64,000 nt of DNA from Nocardia ninae NBRC 108245 (GTDB taxonomy: Bacteria; Actinomycetota; Actinomycetes; Mycobacteriales; Mycobacteriaceae): assembly GCF_007990755.1 (NCBI RefSeq), contig NZ_BJXA01000045.1, positions 1 to 64,000 on the forward strand, written 5' to 3'. The position numbers and the translations under genes were made by a program. This document shows positions 42,243 through 51,332 of this stretch, piece after piece (the first letter of the stretch is position 1; every line of letters starts with the position of its first letter). The notes under the pieces were generated by a model that saw nothing but the letters and a program-made list of their open reading frames with translations, was not told the origin of the DNA and did no database searches.

Positions 42243-43097
42243 CTACACCAAGCGCAGGCCGAGCTTGCGGCGGAGGCGGAAGTCGAGCAGGTAGGCGTTG
42301 ACCGGGAACAATCGGGCCGGGCGGGGGAGCAATGTCTCGGCGGTGCCGATAGTGCGCAGGATGTGGGCGAGGGCGCGGTCGTCGCGCGCGGACCAGGTGA
42401 ACCCCATCTGGTCGCGGAGATGTTCGGGGAGCAGGCCGGTGACGAAGAAGCGGTGGATCCTCGCGAAAGGCAGCCGCAGCGGTAGCGGCAGCATCTTCAG
42501 ATCGACCAGATCGTGGAAATAGTCGCGGATCGGCGGATCGATCGTGGTCATGGCCAGATGCCGATCCCAGTAGGCGGCAAAGGCTTTCCGGTCGGCGGGC
42601 CACATGTCCGGGCGCACCTGCAAGGTGGTGCCGAGCCGGGCGCTGTGCCGATAGAAGGCGTCGGCGGTCGCCTCATCCATCGGCCCGTGCAGTCGCGTGT
42701 AGGTGTCCTGCGCGCCCCAGTACAAGCAGGCGGCTACCCACAGTTGCAGGCCGGGATCGAAGGCGTTGTACCGCACCGGGCTCGACGCGGTCGAATGCAC
42801 CGGGCGGTGGGAACGGTTGACGGCGTCGCGGTAATCGGCTCGCTCGGCGTCCGTGCCGAGCATGGCGACGGCGAGATAAGTGATGGTCGTGCGCAGTCGC
42901 TTGACCGGATGCAGCATGACGTTTCCGCTGTCGACGGTGCTCTCCAGAACGCCGTAACCGACCGGCCGGGTGCTGAGCTGCATGATGACATTCGCGGCGC
43001 CACCGAGCAGGCCGGCGACGCCGTCGATGAACTGCGTGATGTCGAGCTCGTCCGGCGGTGCGGCGTCGTGCGTCGGTGCGCGAAGTGGCCTGGTCAT
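42243..43097 (-). CDS. MpaB-family (DUF2236) oxygenase-like protein, copy 2
   Basis: A 284-residue paralogue of the protein at 39717-40586. Alignment by eye is continuous and without large gaps, e.g. [39 protein letters not shown] against [39 protein letters not shown]. The haem-pocket-like HPVKRLRTT and NRSHRPV motifs are kept. I chose the ATG at 43097, whose context (GGTCAACGATGACC) matches copy 1. Duplication has carried the promoter element with it. Function unknown. Confidence 0.86.
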   Translation of the reverse strand: [284 protein letters not shown]

Positions 43098-43116
43098 CGT
43101 TGACCCCTGTCTCATT

Positions 43117-43141
43117 GAGAAGGCTATGCAGCAACTGTCTC
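43117..43141. promoter_or_regulatory. GAGA-N17-TCTC element upstream of MpaB copy 2
   Basis: 25 bp from GAGAAGG (43117) to TCTC (43141), the same length as the copy-1 element but with a decayed right arm (CTGTCTC). The next bases, CACCGCCTCATCGGCTGTG, nearly match CACTGCCTCGTCGGCTGTG after copy 1. Confidence 0.55.
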
Positions 43142-43242
43142 ACCGCCTCATCGGCTGTGTCAACCGTCACATCGACCGGTATTTACGGGTGCTCGGCCGA
43201 GGTTCCGGGAGCGCGGCGACGTGCGGGAAGTAGTTTGGGCGC

Positions 43243-44670
43243 ATGTCGTTCGGTCCGCCCTTGCTGCTCAGTTCCCTGCACCCGCTCGCCGTCGCCAGCG
43301 GTGCGGATATCCCGGATGCCGTCACCATCGACGGGGTGACGCTGTCGCGCAGCGATCTGCTCGGCGCCGCGACTTCGGTGGCCGAACGCGTGGCCAGGGC
43401 CGATCGGGTCGCGGTGCTCGCCGAGCCGACGGTGACCACGGTGCTCGCGGTGGTCGGCTGCCTGATCGCCGGCGTGACCGTGGTTCCGGTGCCGCCGGAT
43501 TCGGGCACCGCGGAGCTCGCGCACATCCTGGCCGACTCCGGGGCGCAAGCCTGGCTCGGAAAGGCCCCTGCGGGTAGCGAACTGCCGGTCGTGCCGGTGC
43601 GGGTGCACGCCAGGTCGTGGCACACCTATCCGGAACCCGACGCCGCGACAACCGCTTTCGTGCTCTACACGTCCGGGACGACCGGCTTGCCGAAAGGTGT
43701 TGTGCTCAGCCGCGGCGCCATCGCGGCCGGGCTGGACGCGCTCGCCGACGCGTGGGCCTGGACCGCGAACGATGTACTGGTGCACGGGCTTCCGCTGTTC
43801 CATGTGCACGGACTGATCCTCGGGGTGCTCGGCCCGCTGCGGGTCGGCAGCCCGCTCGTGCACACCGGCAAGCCGACCCCGCAGGCGTATGCCGCCGCGC
43901 CGGGCACGCTGTATTTCGGGGTGCCGACGGTGTGGTCGCGGATCGTCGAAGACCCCGACGCCGCAAAGCAATTGGCTGATGCGCGGCTGCTCGTCTCCGG
44001 TAGCGCGCCGCTGCCGGTTCCGGTGTTCGAGCGGTTGCGCGAACTCACCGGACACGCGCCGATCGAGCGGTACGGCATGAGTGAAACCATGATCACGCTG
44101 TCCACCCGCGCCGATGGTGAGCGCCGTCCCGGTTGGGTCGGTACGCCGGTGCAGGGTGTGCGGACCCGGCTACGCGACGAGTCCGGCGCCGACGTCGCGC
44201 ACGACGGCGAAAGTATCGGTGGGCTCCAGGTTTCCGGCCCGATGCTCTTCGACGGATACCTCAACCGGCCCGACGCCACCGCCGAAAGCTGGACCGAGGA
44301 CGGGTGGTTCAAGACCGGCGATGTTGCCGCCATTGATCCGGATGGCTTCCATCGCATCGTCGGCCGGGAATCGGTGGACCTCATCAAATCCGGTGGCTAC
44401 CGCATCGGCGCGGGCGAAGTGGAGACCGTGCTGCTCGGCCATCCCGAGGTCGCCGAGGTCGCCGTCGTCGGCCTCCCCGACCCCGACCTCGGCCAGCGCA
44501 TCGTCGCCTTCGTCGTATTACGCGGCACCGCACCCGATTCGATCGAGCAAGACCTGATCACCCATGTCGCGGAACAACTCTCGGTCCACAAGCGCCCCCG
44601 CGAGATCCGTGTTGTCGACTCGCTGCCCCGCAACGCCATGGGCAAAGTGCAGAAGAAGCGGCTCACCTGA
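43243..44670 (+). CDS. fadD36: Acyl-CoA synthetase, FadD36/MatB-like
   Basis: A 475-residue ANL adenylating enzyme. Core motifs: LYTSGTTGLPKGVVLSRGA (P-loop), ERYGMSETMITLSTRADGERR, WFKTGDVAAIDPDGFHRIVGRESVDLIKSGGYRIGAGEVE and the catalytic lysine in PRNAMGKVQKKRLT. The compact size and the YGMSETMI region resemble MatB malonyl/methylmalonyl-CoA synthetases more than long-chain FadDs. Mycobacterial FadD36 lies at the equivalent place between proline catabolism and dapD. Substrate inferred. Confidence 0.86.
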   Translation: MSFGPPLLLSSLHPLAVASGADIPDAVTIDGVTLSRSDLLGAATSVAERVARADRVAVLAEPTVTTVLAVVGCLIAGVTVVPVPPDSGTAELAHILADSGAQAWLGKAPAGSELPVVPVRVHARSWHTYPEPDAATTAFVLYTSGTTGLPKGVVLSRGAIAAGLDALADAWAWTANDVLVHGLPLFHVHGLILGVLGPLRVGSPLVHTGKPTPQAYAAAPGTLYFGVPTVWSRIVEDPDAAKQLADARLLVSGSAPLPVPVFERLRELTGHAPIERYGMSETMITLSTRADGERRPGWVGTPVQGVRTRLRDESGADVAHDGESIGGLQVSGPMLFDGYLNRPDATAESWTEDGWFKTGDVAAIDPDGFHRIVGRESVDLIKSGGYRIGAGEVETVLLGHPEVAEVAVVGLPDPDLGQRIVAFVVLRGTAPDSIEQDLITHVAEQLSVHKRPREIRVVDSLPRNAMGKVQKKRLT

Positions 44671-44804
44671 CTTGCACCTGCCGCGCACGAAACTCGTAGC
44701 GATTCGTGTGCGGCACCTCGAACGCGCGCGTCGAGAGGAGATGATTGCGGCAGGTCAGGATGCGCGGCGCTGCTGTCGGTCCGTACGCGTTGGCGGGTGA
44801 CACA

Positions 44805-44842
44805 GCACCACGGAGAATCGCGAGAGCGATTCTCCGTGGTGC
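44805..44842. terminator. Perfect 17-bp-stem hairpin between convergent fadD36 and dapD
   Basis: GCACCACGGAGAATCGC (44805-44821), tetraloop GAGA, GCGATTCTCCGTGGTGC (44826-44842). It lies 10 bp past the dapD stop and 134 bp past the fadD36 stop and can terminate both strands. Confidence 0.85.
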
Positions 44843-44852
44843 CGAGGAGCGA

Positions 44853-45800
44853 TCAGTCGTTCGCGTGCAGGGCGGCGTTGAGTTCGATGCCGGTTCCCTT
44901 GCGGGGCACCACCTCTACCGCGCCGGTGACGGAGTTGCGACGGAACAGCAGGTTGTGCTGGCCGCTGAATTCGGCGGCCTTCACGAGGGTGCCGTCCGGG
45001 GTGCTGACCTTGGTGCCTGCGGTCAGGTAGAGGCCTGCTTCCACCACGCAGTCGTCGCCGAGCGGGATGCCGAGACCGGAGTTGGCACCGAGCAGGGAGC
45101 GCTCGCCGATGGAGATGACGGTGGTGCCGCCGCCGGAGAGGGTGCCCATGGTGGAGGAGCCGCCGCCGATGTCGGAGCCGTCGCCGACCACGACGCCCGC
45201 CGAGATCCGCCCCTCGACCATCGAGTTGCCGAGGGTGCCTGCGTTGAAGTTCACGAAGCCCTCGTGCATGACCGTGGTGCCGGACGCCAGGTGCGCGCCG
45301 AGGCGGACCCGGTCGGCGTCGCCGATGCGCACGCCGGAGGGCAGGACATAGTCGACCATGCGCGGGAACTTGTCGACGCTGTACACGGTCACCGGACCGC
45401 GGGCGCGCAGCTTGGCACGGGTGATCTCGAAACCTTCCACCGCCGCCGGGCCGTGATTGGTCCACACCACATTGCTCAGCAGTCCGAACTGGCCGTCCAG
45501 GTTCACCCCGTGCGGCCGGACCAGCCGGTGCGAGAGCAGGTGCAGCCGCAGGTAGACGTCGTGCGCGTCGACCGGTGCGGCGGACAGGTCGGCGATCGTC
45601 GTGCGCACCGCGACCACATCGACGCCGCGCGCCTCGTCGAACCCGAGCAGCGCCGCGTACTCCGCGGGCGCGTCGTCCAGCCGCTTGGTCCCCGTCTCGG
45701 CGAACTCGCCGAGTTCCGGACTCGGGTACCAGGTGTCCAGGACGGTCCCGTCCGCGGTCACATTGGCAATACCGACTGCAGCTGCTCCCTGAGTACTCAC
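44853..45800 (-). CDS. dapD: 2,3,4,5-tetrahydropyridine-2,6-dicarboxylate N-succinyltransferase (actinobacterial type)
   Basis: A 315-residue left-handed beta-helix acyltransferase. Hexapeptide repeats run from [20 protein letters not shown] through [57 protein letters not shown] at the start is specific to the actinobacterial group, whose mycobacterial member is a trimer. It succinylates tetrahydrodipicolinate in DAP synthesis. The GTG at 45800 is chosen because it gives the conserved [12 protein letters not shown] start; a GTG two codons earlier exists. It is divergent from dapE by 97 bp. Confidence 0.94.
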   Translation of the reverse strand: MSTQGAAAVGIANVTADGTVLDTWYPSPELGEFAETGTKRLDDAPAEYAALLGFDEARGVDVVAVRTTIADLSAAPVDAHDVYLRLHLLSHRLVRPHGVNLDGQFGLLSNVVWTNHGPAAVEGFEITRAKLRARGPVTVYSVDKFPRMVDYVLPSGVRIGDADRVRLGAHLASGTTVMHEGFVNFNAGTLGNSMVEGRISAGVVVGDGSDIGGGSSTMGTLSGGGTTVISIGERSLLGANSGLGIPLGDDCVVEAGLYLTAGTKVSTPDGTLVKAAEFSGQHNLLFRRNSVTGAVEVVPRKGTGIELNAALHAND

Positions 45801-45897
45801 GTCCACAGAGGTTACCGACCCATCGTCACCAGCGGTGACCCCGCTCCGCCCATGTGCGGCGGTGCCGTCGCGGGTGAGGCGGTCGTAGGGTGGATAG

Positions 45898-47004
45898 GTG
45901 ACCATTGACCTGCGGGCCGACCCGATTACGCTGACCGCCGCTCTCGTCGATATCCCGAGTGTTTCGCGGGACGAGGCGGTGATCACCGACCTCGTCGAGC
46001 AGGCGCTGCGCGAGCAGACCAGTGGGTTCGAGGTGCTGCGGCACGGCAACGTGGTGCTGGCGCGCACGCATCGGGGGTTGCCGACGCGGGTGGTACTGGC
46101 CGGGCATCTCGACACGGTGCCGATCGCCGACAACGTGCCCGGGCACTTCACGGTGAACGCGGCGGGGGAGCGGGTGCTGTACGGGTGCGGGTCGGTCGAT
46201 ATGAAATCCGGCGACGCGGTGTTCCTGCACCTGGCCGCGACCGTCGCCGAACCGGTGCATGATCTGACGCTGATCTTCTACGACTGCGAGGAGATCGCCT
46301 CGGAGTTCAACGGGCTCGGGCACATCGAACGCGACCTGCCGGAGTGGCTCGCGGGTGACCTCGCCGTGCTCGGCGAACCGTCGGGCGGCTGGATCGAGGC
46401 GGGTTGCCAAGGAACGCTGCGGGTTCGGCTGTCCACCGCCGGAATCCGCGCACACTCGGCGCGAGCCTGGTTGGGCGACAACGCGATTCACCGCCTGGCG
46501 CCGATCTTGCAGCGGCTGGCCGACTATCGGGCCCGCGAGGTCGACATCGACGGGTGCGTCTACCGCGAAGGCTTGTCCGCGGTGCGCGTGTTCGGCGGGG
46601 TGGCGGGCAATGTGGTGCCCGACGCCGCCGAGGTGGACGTGAACTTCCGCTTCGCGCCGGATCGCACGGTCGCCCAGGCCATCGAGCACGTCCGCGAGGT
46701 CTTCACCGGTCTCGAGCTGACCTTCGAGGTCACCGACGCCGCACCCGGCGCGCTGCCCGGCCTGACCGCCCCGGCCGCCAAGGACCTGATCGCCTCGGTG
46801 AACAGCCACGGCGGCGGCGGAGTGCGCGCCAAATACGGCTGGACCGACGTCTCCCGCTTCGCCGCCCGCGGCATCCCCGCCGTGAACTTCGGCCCCGGCG
46901 ACCCCAACCTCGCCCACAAACGCGACGAACACGTCCCCGTCGACCAGATCACCGCCGTCACCGCCATGCTGCGCACTTACCTCACCGGCGGTCGAACGGA
47001 CTGA
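45898..47004 (+). CDS. dapE: Succinyl-diaminopimelate desuccinylase
   Basis: A 368-residue M20 metallohydrolase. Zinc ligands and catalytic residues are in [44 protein letters not shown] and [38 protein letters not shown] is DapE-like. It releases succinate from N-succinyl-LL-DAP. The start GTG at 45898 has no strong Shine-Dalgarno. Sharing a promoter region with dapD puts two DAP steps under one control point. Confidence 0.94.
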   Translation: MTIDLRADPITLTAALVDIPSVSRDEAVITDLVEQALREQTSGFEVLRHGNVVLARTHRGLPTRVVLAGHLDTVPIADNVPGHFTVNAAGERVLYGCGSVDMKSGDAVFLHLAATVAEPVHDLTLIFYDCEEIASEFNGLGHIERDLPEWLAGDLAVLGEPSGGWIEAGCQGTLRVRLSTAGIRAHSARAWLGDNAIHRLAPILQRLADYRAREVDIDGCVYREGLSAVRVFGGVAGNVVPDAAEVDVNFRFAPDRTVAQAIEHVREVFTGLELTFEVTDAAPGALPGLTAPAAKDLIASVNSHGGGGVRAKYGWTDVSRFAARGIPAVNFGPGDPNLAHKRDEHVPVDQITAVTAMLRTYLTGGRTD

Positions 47005-47253
47005 TCGGCCGTGGCCATTGCGCCGCTGACCTGAGCCACGCGTCGGGCACGTGGGCCCATGCAAGGCGGTCCAGTAGTCAGCTGCGGACATCGGCGGCGC
47101 TCGCAGTGGGTCGGCTCGTAGGTCGCGCGGATCGCGAGGCTTTGCCGGTCCGCAGGTTGCTGGTCTGCCTCGCTGGTGGGTCGGGTCGCTGAACGTGGGA
47201 CGACTTCTCGGCTCCCGGCAGTTGCTCCGCTCGCCGCCCGGTAGCGTGAACGC

Positions 47254-48063
47254 ATGTCCACTGACGCCGCTGACCGCGAGGTTGCCAACAAGCCGAAGTC
47301 GACAGCCAAGTTCCGCGGGCCAGTCATGTTCCGCCGCGACCGCAAGGACGGTATCGGCACTGCCGACCGGAATTTGCTGGATCGGCGCGGTGACACCGAT
47401 TGGGTGCACACCGACCCGTGGCGCGTGCTGCGCATCCAAGCCGAGTTCGTGGAGGGCTTCGGCGCGCTCGCCGAGGTGCCGCGCGCGGTCACCGTCTTCG
47501 GTTCGGCGCGCACCGGACCGGATCACCCGGAGTACCAGGCGGGCCGGGCGATCGGCGCCGCGCTGGCCAAGGCCGGTTTCGCGGTGATCACCGGCGGCGG
47601 GCCGGGCGCGATGGAGGCGGCCAACCGGGGAGCGTGCGAGGCGGGCGGCTACTCGATCGGCCTCGGCATCGAGCTGCCGTTCGAGCAGAGCCTCAACGAC
47701 TGGGTCGATCTGGGCATCAACTTCCGCTACTTCTTCGTCCGCAAGACGATGTTCGTGAAGTACTCCGAGGCGTTCATCTGCCTGCCCGGCGGCTTCGGCA
47801 CCCTGGACGAGCTGTTCGAGGCGCTCACCCTGGTGCAGACCCGCAAGATCACCCGTTTCCCGATCATCCTGTTCGGCAGCCGCTACTGGTCCGGCCTGGT
47901 CGATTGGCTGCGCGACTCGCTCGGCGGCTCCGGCAAGATCTCGCCCGGTGATCTCGAGCTGATCCACGTGACCGACAGCGTCGAGGAGGTCGTGCAGATC
48001 ATCCTCGCCAACGCGGAGGCGAACGGCGCGGAGAATGCGCTGGGCACGGAGGATCAGTGGTGA
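47254..48063 (+). CDS. LOG-family (TIGR00730) Rossmann protein, long type
   Basis: A 269-residue protein with a 75-residue N-terminal extension (FRGPVMFRRDRKDGIGTADRNLLDRRGDTDW) ahead of a LOG domain. AVTVFGSARTGPDHPEY opens the domain; GGGPGAMEAANRGA and PGGFGTLDELFE are the LOG motifs, with the Arg and Glu needed for nucleoside monophosphate hydrolysis. LOG enzymes release cytokinin-like bases from AMP or N6-modified AMP. Its stop overlaps the next LOG gene. The 249-bp gap before it shows nothing assignable. Confidence 0.88.
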   Translation: MSTDAADREVANKPKSTAKFRGPVMFRRDRKDGIGTADRNLLDRRGDTDWVHTDPWRVLRIQAEFVEGFGALAEVPRAVTVFGSARTGPDHPEYQAGRAIGAALAKAGFAVITGGGPGAMEAANRGACEAGGYSIGLGIELPFEQSLNDWVDLGINFRYFFVRKTMFVKYSEAFICLPGGFGTLDELFEALTLVQTRKITRFPIILFGSRYWSGLVDWLRDSLGGSGKISPGDLELIHVTDSVEEVVQIILANAEANGAENALGTEDQW

Positions 48064-48626
48064 CCGAGCCAGTGCAGCCGTACGCGATCTGTGTCTACTG
48101 CTCCGCGAGCACGGTGGATCCCGTCTACCTCGAGCTGGCCGCCCAGGTCGGCGCCGAGATCGCCCGGCGCGGTTGGCAATTGGTGTCCGGCGGCGGCAAT
48201 GTCTCGATGATGGGCGAGGTGGCGATCGCGGCACGGGCGGGCGGCGCGAACACCATCGGCGTCATCCCGAAACATCTGGTGCACCGGGAGGTCGCCGATG
48301 TCGACGCCGACGAGCTGATCGTCACCGACACCATGCGCCAGCGCAAGCAGACCATGGAGGACCGCGCCGACGCCTTTCTCACGCTGCCCGGCGGCATCGG
48401 CACGCTCGAGGAGTTCTTCGAAACCTGGACCGGAGGCTATCTGGGACAGCACAATAAACCCGTGGTGTTGCTGGACCCGAATGGCTTCTACCGAGGCCTT
48501 TTCCAGTGGCTCGACGAACTGCACGACCGTAAGTTCGTCCCCCAGCCCGCCATGGACCGCATCACCGTGGTCACCGATCTACCGTCGGCCTTCGCGGCGT
48601 TGGAGGCGCGAGCAACACCTTCCTGA
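48060..48626 (+). CDS. LOG-family (TIGR00730) Rossmann protein, short type (Rv1205-like)
   Basis: A 188-residue LOG protein. ICVYCSASTVDPVYLELAAQVGAEIARRGWQLVSGGGNVSMMGEVA and LTLPGGIGTLEEFFETWTGGYLGQHNKPVVLLD are family core. Mycobacterial Rv1205 at the same locus is a phosphoribohydrolase whose build-up in proteasome mutants makes cytokinin-derived aldehydes. The GTG start overlaps the stop of the longer LOG gene (GTGA). Two different LOG proteins made side by side may form a mixed complex (inference). fadD6 follows after 15 bp. Confidence 0.9.
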   Translation: MTEPVQPYAICVYCSASTVDPVYLELAAQVGAEIARRGWQLVSGGGNVSMMGEVAIAARAGGANTIGVIPKHLVHREVADVDADELIVTDTMRQRKQTMEDRADAFLTLPGGIGTLEEFFETWTGGYLGQHNKPVVLLDPNGFYRGLFQWLDELHDRKFVPQPAMDRITVVTDLPSAFAALEARATPS

Positions 48627-48641
48627 TGAGGAGCATGGCAA

Positions 48642-50396
48642 GTGAGTGATCGTGTGAGCCTGCTGAACCTGGCCAAACACCTACCCGCGATGGCGCTCGA
48701 CGCACCGGGCATGCTGCGCAACGCGACGGGCATGCTGGTGAAGCCGGACAGCAAATCCTCTGTCGGGCTGTACTTTCAGCGCACCGCACACCGGCACCCG
48801 GACCGCCCGTTCCTGCGTTTCGAGGGCACCACCTACACCTACGGCGCGGCCAATGCCGCGGCGAACCGCTACGCGTCCGTGCTCGCCGAGCACGGGGTCG
48901 GGCGCGGCGACGTGGTCGGTGTGCTGATGACGAACCGGCCCGAAACCCTGTTCGTGGTGCTGGCTTCGGTGAAACTCGGCGCCACCGTCGGCCTGCTCAA
49001 CCACAATCAGCGCGACCAGGTACTCGCGCACAGCTTCGGGCTGCTGAACAGCGTGCTCAACGTGATCGGCGAGGAATGCAAGGAAGCGCTGGACTCGCTG
49101 TCCGAGCCGCTCGCGAATACGTTGTCCGCCAACGACTTGCAGGTCGCCGCCGAGTCGGCGGCGGCCACCGATCCGCCGGTGTGCGCGGAGATCACCGCCA
49201 AGGAGCGGGCTTTCCTGATCTTCACCTCGGGCACCACCGGTCTGCCGAAGGCCAGCGTGATGACGCACCTGCGCTGGACCAAGAGCATGGCGGGCCTCGG
49301 CGGCCTCGGAATTCGCCTGCACGGCAACGACACTCTGTACTGCTGCCTGCCGCTGTACCACAACAACGCGCTGACCGTCGCGCTGTCGGCGGTGGTGTGC
49401 GCCGGCGGCACCCTGGCGCTCGGCAGGCAGTTCTCGGTGTCGCGTTTCTGGGACGAGGTGATCCGCGAGGAGGCCACGGCCTTCATCTACATCGGTGAGC
49501 TGTGCCGGTATCTGCTGAACCAGCCCGCGAAGCCGACCGATCGGCAGCACCGGGTCCGGCTCGCGGTCGGCAACGGGCTGCGCCCGGAACTGTGGGACGA
49601 GTTCAAGCAGCGGTTCGGCATCAACCGGATCGTCGAGTTCTACAGCGCCAGCGAGGCGAATGTCGCTTTCATCAACGCGTTCAGCGTGGACCGCACCGCG
49701 GGCTTCGGACCGCTGCCGTACGCGGTGGTCCAGTACGACGAAGAGACCGGAAAAGCCAAGCGCGACAACAACGGTCGGCTGCGCAAGGTCGGCACCGGCC
49801 ACGTCGGGCTGTTGCTGTCCAAGGTGACTGACCGCTCGCCGTTCGACGGCTACACCGACAAGGAAGCCTCCGAGGCCAAGTTGCTGCGCGACGGTTTCCA
49901 GCAGGGCGACGTCTGGTTCGATACCGGCGACCTGGTCCGCGACCAGGGCTGGCATCACATCGCGTTCGTGGACCGGCTCGGCGACACCTTCCGCTGGAAG
50001 GGCGAGAACGTCGCGACCACCGAGGTCGAGGGCGCGCTGACCCGATCCGACGCGATCGCCGAGGCGGTCGTCTACGGCGTAGATGTGCCGGGCACCGACG
50101 GTAAGGCGGGCATGGCCGCGGTGACGCTGAGCCCGGACGCGGAGTTCGACGGCAAGGCGATCGCCGAGCTGGCCTACCGGCAGCTACCCGGCTACGCCGT
50201 CCCGCTGTTCATCCGCGTGGTCGACGAACTGGAGCAGACCTCCACCTTCAAGAGCCGCAAGGTCGAACTGCGCAAGCAGGGCTACGCCGACGGCGACGGC
50301 ACCCTGTACGTCCTGGCGGGCCGCTCCAACGGCTACGTCCCCGCCTACGACGACTACGCCGAGGATGTGGCCGCAGGCCGCGCCCCGAAGAACTGA
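48642..50396 (+). CDS. fadD6: Long-chain acyl-CoA synthetase FadD6
   Basis: A 584-residue ANL enzyme of the very-long-chain/FATP-like subgroup: FLIFTSGTTGLPKASVMTHLRW is the P-loop, EFYSASEANVAFINAF the A5 motif and VWFDTGDLVRDQGWHHIAFVDRLGDTFRWKGENVATTEVE the hinge. It activates fatty acids for lipid synthesis or oxidation. Position between the LOG gene and folP2 matches mycobacterial fadD6. GTG start; spacing of 15 bp from the LOG gene suggests one transcript. Confidence 0.92.
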   Translation: MSDRVSLLNLAKHLPAMALDAPGMLRNATGMLVKPDSKSSVGLYFQRTAHRHPDRPFLRFEGTTYTYGAANAAANRYASVLAEHGVGRGDVVGVLMTNRPETLFVVLASVKLGATVGLLNHNQRDQVLAHSFGLLNSVLNVIGEECKEALDSLSEPLANTLSANDLQVAAESAAATDPPVCAEITAKERAFLIFTSGTTGLPKASVMTHLRWTKSMAGLGGLGIRLHGNDTLYCCLPLYHNNALTVALSAVVCAGGTLALGRQFSVSRFWDEVIREEATAFIYIGELCRYLLNQPAKPTDRQHRVRLAVGNGLRPELWDEFKQRFGINRIVEFYSASEANVAFINAFSVDRTAGFGPLPYAVVQYDEETGKAKRDNNGRLRKVGTGHVGLLLSKVTDRSPFDGYTDKEASEAKLLRDGFQQGDVWFDTGDLVRDQGWHHIAFVDRLGDTFRWKGENVATTEVEGALTRSDAIAEAVVYGVDVPGTDGKAGMAAVTLSPDAEFDGKAIAELAYRQLPGYAVPLFIRVVDELEQTSTFKSRKVELRKQGYADGDGTLYVLAGRSNGYVPAYDDYAEDVAAGRAPKN

Positions 50397-50447
50397 CAAC
50401 CCCTGCTGGCGCGGTACCGCTCGTACACCGGTCGGTACAGTCGGAGA

Positions 50448-51332
50448 ATGTCCCGCACCACCGTTACGCCGCTTCCTACGCTGTGCGGCAAGCCGGTGGC
50501 GACCGATCGGGCGCTGGTGATGGCGATCGTGAATCGCACGCCCGATTCGTTCTATGACAAAGGCGCCACCTTCACCGACGCGGCGGCCATGGACGCGGTG
50601 GCCCGCGCGGTGGACGAGGGTGCGGATCTGGTCGATATCGGCGGGGTGAAGGCGGGCCCTGGCTCGCTGGTCGACGCCGCCGAGGAAGCGCGGCGGGTGA
50701 TCCCGTTCGTCGCGGCCATTCGCGCGAAATACCCCGAGCTATTGATCAGCATCGACACCTGGCGGGCCGAGGTGGCGCTGGCTGCGGTCCAGGCGGGTGC
50801 CGACCTGATCAACGACACCTGGTCCGGCGCCGACCCGGGTCTGGTGCAGGTGGCCGCCGAGCAGGGCGTCGGAATCGTGTGCAGCCATACCGGCGGTGCG
50901 GTGCCGCGTACCCGTCCGCATCGGGTTCGCTACGCCGATATCGTGGCCGAAGTCACCGACACCGTGGTGCGGGCGGCCGAAAACGCCGCTGCCGCCGGTG
51001 TGCGCAAGGATTCGATTCTGATCGATCCGACCCATGATTTCGGCAAGAACACTTATCACGGGCTCGAGTTGTTGCGCGGAGTGGACGTTCTTGTAAATAC
51101 CGGGTGGCCAGTCCTGATGGCACTCAGCAACAAGGATTTCATCGGGGAGACTCTAGGTGTCGATCTTTCCGAACGGCTGGAGGGCACATTGGCAGCAACA
51201 GCATGGTCGGCCGCCGCCGGCGCCAGAGTCTTCCGCGTCCACGAAGTCGCCGCGACCCGGCGGGTGGTGGACATGATCGCCGCGATCCAAGGCGTCCGGC
51301 CCCCAGCACGCACCCTGCGAGGTTTGGTATGA
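50448..51332 (+). CDS. folP2: Dihydropteroate synthase homologue FolP2
   Basis: A 294-residue TIM-barrel protein of the DHPS family: VMAIVNRTPDSFYDKGATF, GADLVDIGGVKAGPGS, LISIDTWRAEVALAAVQAGADLINDTW and ILIDPTHDFGKNTYHGLELLR. Several pterin/pABA-site residues differ from FolP1, e.g. Arg-Thr for the usual Val-Thr and Trp for Arg/Lys at the IDTW motif. Mycobacterial FolP2 at this locus does not make dihydropteroate, so the true role is unknown. Its stop overlaps the gpgS start (ATGA). Confidence 0.88.
   Translation: MSRTTVTPLPTLCGKPVATDRALVMAIVNRTPDSFYDKGATFTDAAAMDAVARAVDEGADLVDIGGVKAGPGSLVDAAEEARRVIPFVAAIRAKYPELLISIDTWRAEVALAAVQAGADLINDTWSGADPGLVQVAAEQGVGIVCSHTGGAVPRTRPHRVRYADIVAEVTDTVVRAAENAAAAGVRKDSILIDPTHDFGKNTYHGLELLRGVDVLVNTGWPVLMALSNKDFIGETLGVDLSERLEGTLAATAWSAAAGARVFRVHEVAATRRVVDMIAAIQGVRPPARTLRGLV

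Noticed and set aside
45826-48234. An 802-codon open frame antisense to dapE and the LOG genes
   Set aside because: It spans three recognised genes on the other strand and has shadow-like Arg/Gly/Val composition.
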